Below are positions 62,173 through 64,000 of a stretch of DNA of 64,000 nucleotides, in pieces; within the stretch, counting starts at the first letter, position 1, and every line of letters begins with the position of its first letter. The position numbers and the translations under genes are program-made. The stretch is from an uncultured Clostridia bacterium (GTDB taxonomy: Bacteria > Bacillota > Clostridia > TANB77 > CAG-508), in assembly GCA_948777935.1 (NCBI GenBank), contig CAQDYY010000002.1, positions 13,937 to 77,936 of the forward strand, in the 5' to 3' direction. Below the pieces are notes generated by a model. It ran no database searches, was not told the origin of the DNA, and worked only from the letters and a program-made list of their open reading frames with translations.

Positions 62173-64000
62173 ATGCGGGAACATTATACAAACAATAGCC
62201 GAAGAATTAAATATAAAAGAAACACAAGTAGAAAAAACAATAGCACTAATAGACGAAGGAAATACAATTCCATTTATAGCACGTTACCGTAAAGAAGTAA
62301 CAGGAGGGCTATCAGACGAAATCTTAAGAGACTTAGGAGAAAGACTTACATATTTAAGAAATTTAGAGCAAAGAAAAGAAGAAGTAACAAAATCAATAGA
62401 AGCACAAGGAAAACTAACAGAAGAAATCATAAAAGATTTAAGTGATGCAATAACACTTGCAGAAGTAGAAGACATATATAGGCCATATAAACAAAAGAAA
62501 AGGACAAGAGCAACAATAGCAAAAGAAAAAGGTTTAGAACCATTAGCAAACATAATAATAGAACAAGAAGAAAAAGAAGATATACAAAAAATAGCGGAAA
62601 ACTATATAGATGAAGAAAAGCAAGTAAACACGACAGAAGAGGCAATTGCAGGAGCGTTAGACATAATAGCAGAAAACATATCAGATGACCCAAATTACAG
62701 AAAACAAATAAAAAGAATATGCTATAGGGAATCAACACTTCAAACAAAAGCAACAAAAGCAGAAGAAAAATCAAATTATGAAATGTACTACGAATTTAGC
62801 GAAAATGTAAATAGAATACCAAGCCATAGAATATTAGCAATAAATAGAGGAGAAAAAGAAGAATTTATAAAAGTAAAAATAGAAAAACCAGAAGATAAAA
62901 TAATAAACATTATAGAAAAAAGAGTAATAAAAGGACAAAACCAATTTACTACATACCTAAAAGAATGTATTTTAGATAGTTGGAAAAGACTAATAGAACC
63001 ATCAATAGAAAGAGAAATAAGAAGTGATTTAACTGAAAAAGCAGAAGAACAAGCAATAAAAGTATTTGGGAAAAATGCAAAACAACTACTACTCGGAGCA
63101 CCACTAAAAGGACTAACAGTAATGGGATTTGACCCAGCATATCGTACAGGTTGTAAAATTGCAGTTATAGATGAAACAGGAAAACTATTAGACACAGTAA
63201 CCGTATACCCAACAGAACCACAAAATGATGTAGAAGGAGCATCAAAAACACTTCTAGCACTAATAAAAAAACATCAAATAAACATGATAGCAATAGGAAA
63301 TGGAACTGCTTCACGTGAATCAGAAATGTTTGTAGCAGACTTAATAAAAAAGGCAGACCATGAAGTACATTATGCAATTGTATCAGAAGCAGGGGCCAGT
63401 GTATATTCAGCATCAAAACTTGCAACAGAAGAATATCCTGATATAAACGTATCATTAAGAGGCGCAATATCAATTGCAAGAAGACTACAAGACCCACTAG
63501 CAGAACTTGTAAAAATAGACCCAAAAGCAATAGGAGTAGGGCAATATCAACACGATGTTAACCAAAAAAGATTAGAAGAAAGCTTAACAGGAGTAGTAGA
63601 GGATGCAGTAAACAAAGTAGGAGTAGATGTAAACACTGCAACACCGTCATTATTATCATACGTATCAGGGTTAAACAATACAATAAGCAAAAACATTGTA
63701 AAATATAGAGATGAAAAAGGAAAACTAAAAACAAGAAAAGAACTACTAGAAGTACCAAAACTAGGGAAAGTAGCATTTACACAATGTGCAGGGTTTTTAC
63801 GTATATATGATGGAGACAACCCATTAGAAATAACGGCCGTTCATCCAGAAAGCTATAAACAAGCAGAAGACCTATTAAAACAAATAGGTTATAAAAAAGA
63901 AGATATACTAGATAAAGAAAAACTATCAAAAATTAAACAAGCACTAAACTCATTAGACACAGCAAAAACGGCAAAAGAATTAGACATAGGAGAAATGACA
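62173..64000 (+). CDS. tex: Transcription accessory protein Tex (partial), needs +1 shift at CGG in codon 2
   Basis: Truncated by the window end. ATG at 62173 with AAGGAG 7-8 nt upstream, then CGG. Skipping C gives ATG GGG AAC ATT ATA and the Tex N-terminus NIIQTIAEELNIKETQVEKT. Conserved blocks NTIPFIARYRKEVTGGL near 35, FDPAYRTGCKIAVID near 320, GNGTASRESEMFV near 378 and the helix-hairpin-helix region VPKLGKVAFTQCAGFLRI. Tex has an S1 domain at the C-terminus, beyond the window. It binds RNA and influences transcription. No other frame gives a full Tex start. Confidence 0.92.
62176..62178 (+). other. In-frame CGG at codon 2 of tex, candidate +1 shift site
   Basis: ATG CGG GAA CAT TAT in frame leaves the Tex frame. 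Skipping C gives ATG GGG AAC ATT ATA CAA ACA. Confidence 0.82.
63307..63322. promoter_or_regulatory. Candidate parS site inside tex
   Basis: TGCTTCACGTGAATCA matches 14 of 16 bases of the Firmicutes parS consensus TGTTTCACGTGAAACA, with the core CACGTG intact. It encodes part of the conserved Tex motif NGTASRES, so the match may be fortuitous. About 50 kb from dnaA, well inside the usual parS range. Confidence 0.45.

Noticed and set aside
8444..62178. Explaining the broken genes as ordinary pseudogenes
   Set aside because: Pseudogenes show varied indels, stops and substitutions. Here every break is the same event (a C before a GGN codon in phase), the remaining sequence is intact, and core genes such as dnaI, jag and tex are affected.
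8444..62178. CGG simply reassigned to another amino acid
   Set aside because: A sense reassignment would keep the frame. In all clear cases the downstream frame is +1, so a base must be skipped.
8444..62178. Systematic sequencing error at modified bases
   Set aside because: Not excluded, but disfavoured. Errors depend on DNA context, not on reading frame; here the extra C always lies at a codon boundary before a Gly codon and on both strands, and no indel is seen in other phases or motifs. Kept as the main alternative to be tested.
1..64000. Riboswitches and T-box leaders
   Set aside because: The longer leaders were read for conserved riboswitch cores and T-box motifs; none was convincing by eye.

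Overview
The window is very AT-rich chromosomal DNA of a Gram-positive, Clostridia-like bacterium. The gene order rpmH-rnpA-yidD-yidC-jag-mnmE-mnmG-rsmG-parA-parB on one side of dnaA, and dnaN-recF-remB-gyrB-gyrA on the other, is the classic Firmicutes replication-origin neighbourhood. DnaD and DnaI primosome proteins, a DUF4446 gene after parB, encoded CCA ends on tRNAs and strong AGGAGG ribosome binding sites agree. I cannot name the species; an uncultured gut Clostridia lineage is a guess.

The most important observation is a recoding pattern. I read the frame of every CGG trinucleotide inside the coding regions. CGG is common out of frame (for example GAC GGA or GCG GTA) but is never read in frame as arginine in the roughly 60 intact genes. 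In-frame CGG occurs 16 times. At 15 of these the frame is lost unless the first C is skipped and translation resumes at the overlapping GGN glycine codon, a +1 shift; the 16th is ambiguous. The shift restores full-length jag, tex, fabG-like SDR, virB4, a CpaE-like ATPase, dnaI (two sites), virB2-like, virD4-like, a small membrane protein, a site-specific integrase, an AAA ATPase, a papain-like protease and two proteins of unknown function. Three restored glycines are P-loop glycines. Every recovered gene has a length divisible by three once the skipped bases are removed. I infer that CGG is not an arginine codon here and acts as a programmed +1 shift signal, CGGN being read as Gly. A systematic sequencing artefact is the main alternative.

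Layout. 1-1020: non-coding, with three tandem copies of a 185-bp repeat. 1021-10073 (minus strand): DUF4446, parB, parA, rsmG, mnmG, mnmE, jag, yidC, yidD, rnpA, rpmH. 10176-12136: bipartite origin region with DnaA boxes flanking dnaA. 10473-16574 (plus): dnaA, dnaN, recF, remB, gyrB. 17306-21807 (plus): VirB4-type ATPase and associated genes, followed by gyrA (21928-24369). 24442-30380 (minus): dnaI, dnaD, PrgI-, VirB6-, VirB2- and VirD4-like genes, so a minimal type IV secretion system without an evident relaxase flanks gyrA. 30501-36063: a redox-disulfide domain protein, three tRNAs (Lys, Glu, Thr), an SDR, a CBM25-like protein, an S24 repressor, an XRE regulator and a VanW protein.

36159-58170 is a 22-kb integrated element inserted in the anticodon loop of a tRNA-Lys(CTT) gene. 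The two host tRNA halves, 22 kb apart, join into a perfect 76-nt tRNA. The element carries its own complete tRNA-Lys(CTT) close behind the host tRNA promoter, an integrase, an excisionase-like protein, a RepA-like ATPase, a phage-type replication protein, a serine recombinase, an AAA ATPase, two membrane-anchored papain-like proteases, a ribosomal protein S6 paralogue and many unknown small genes. Its integrase and three other genes also need the CGG shift, so the element matches the decoding of its host. 58231-64000 returns to chromosomal genes: a degenerate ImmA/IrrE-like protein, CorA, DUF378, an ABC-F ATPase and tex (truncated by the window end).
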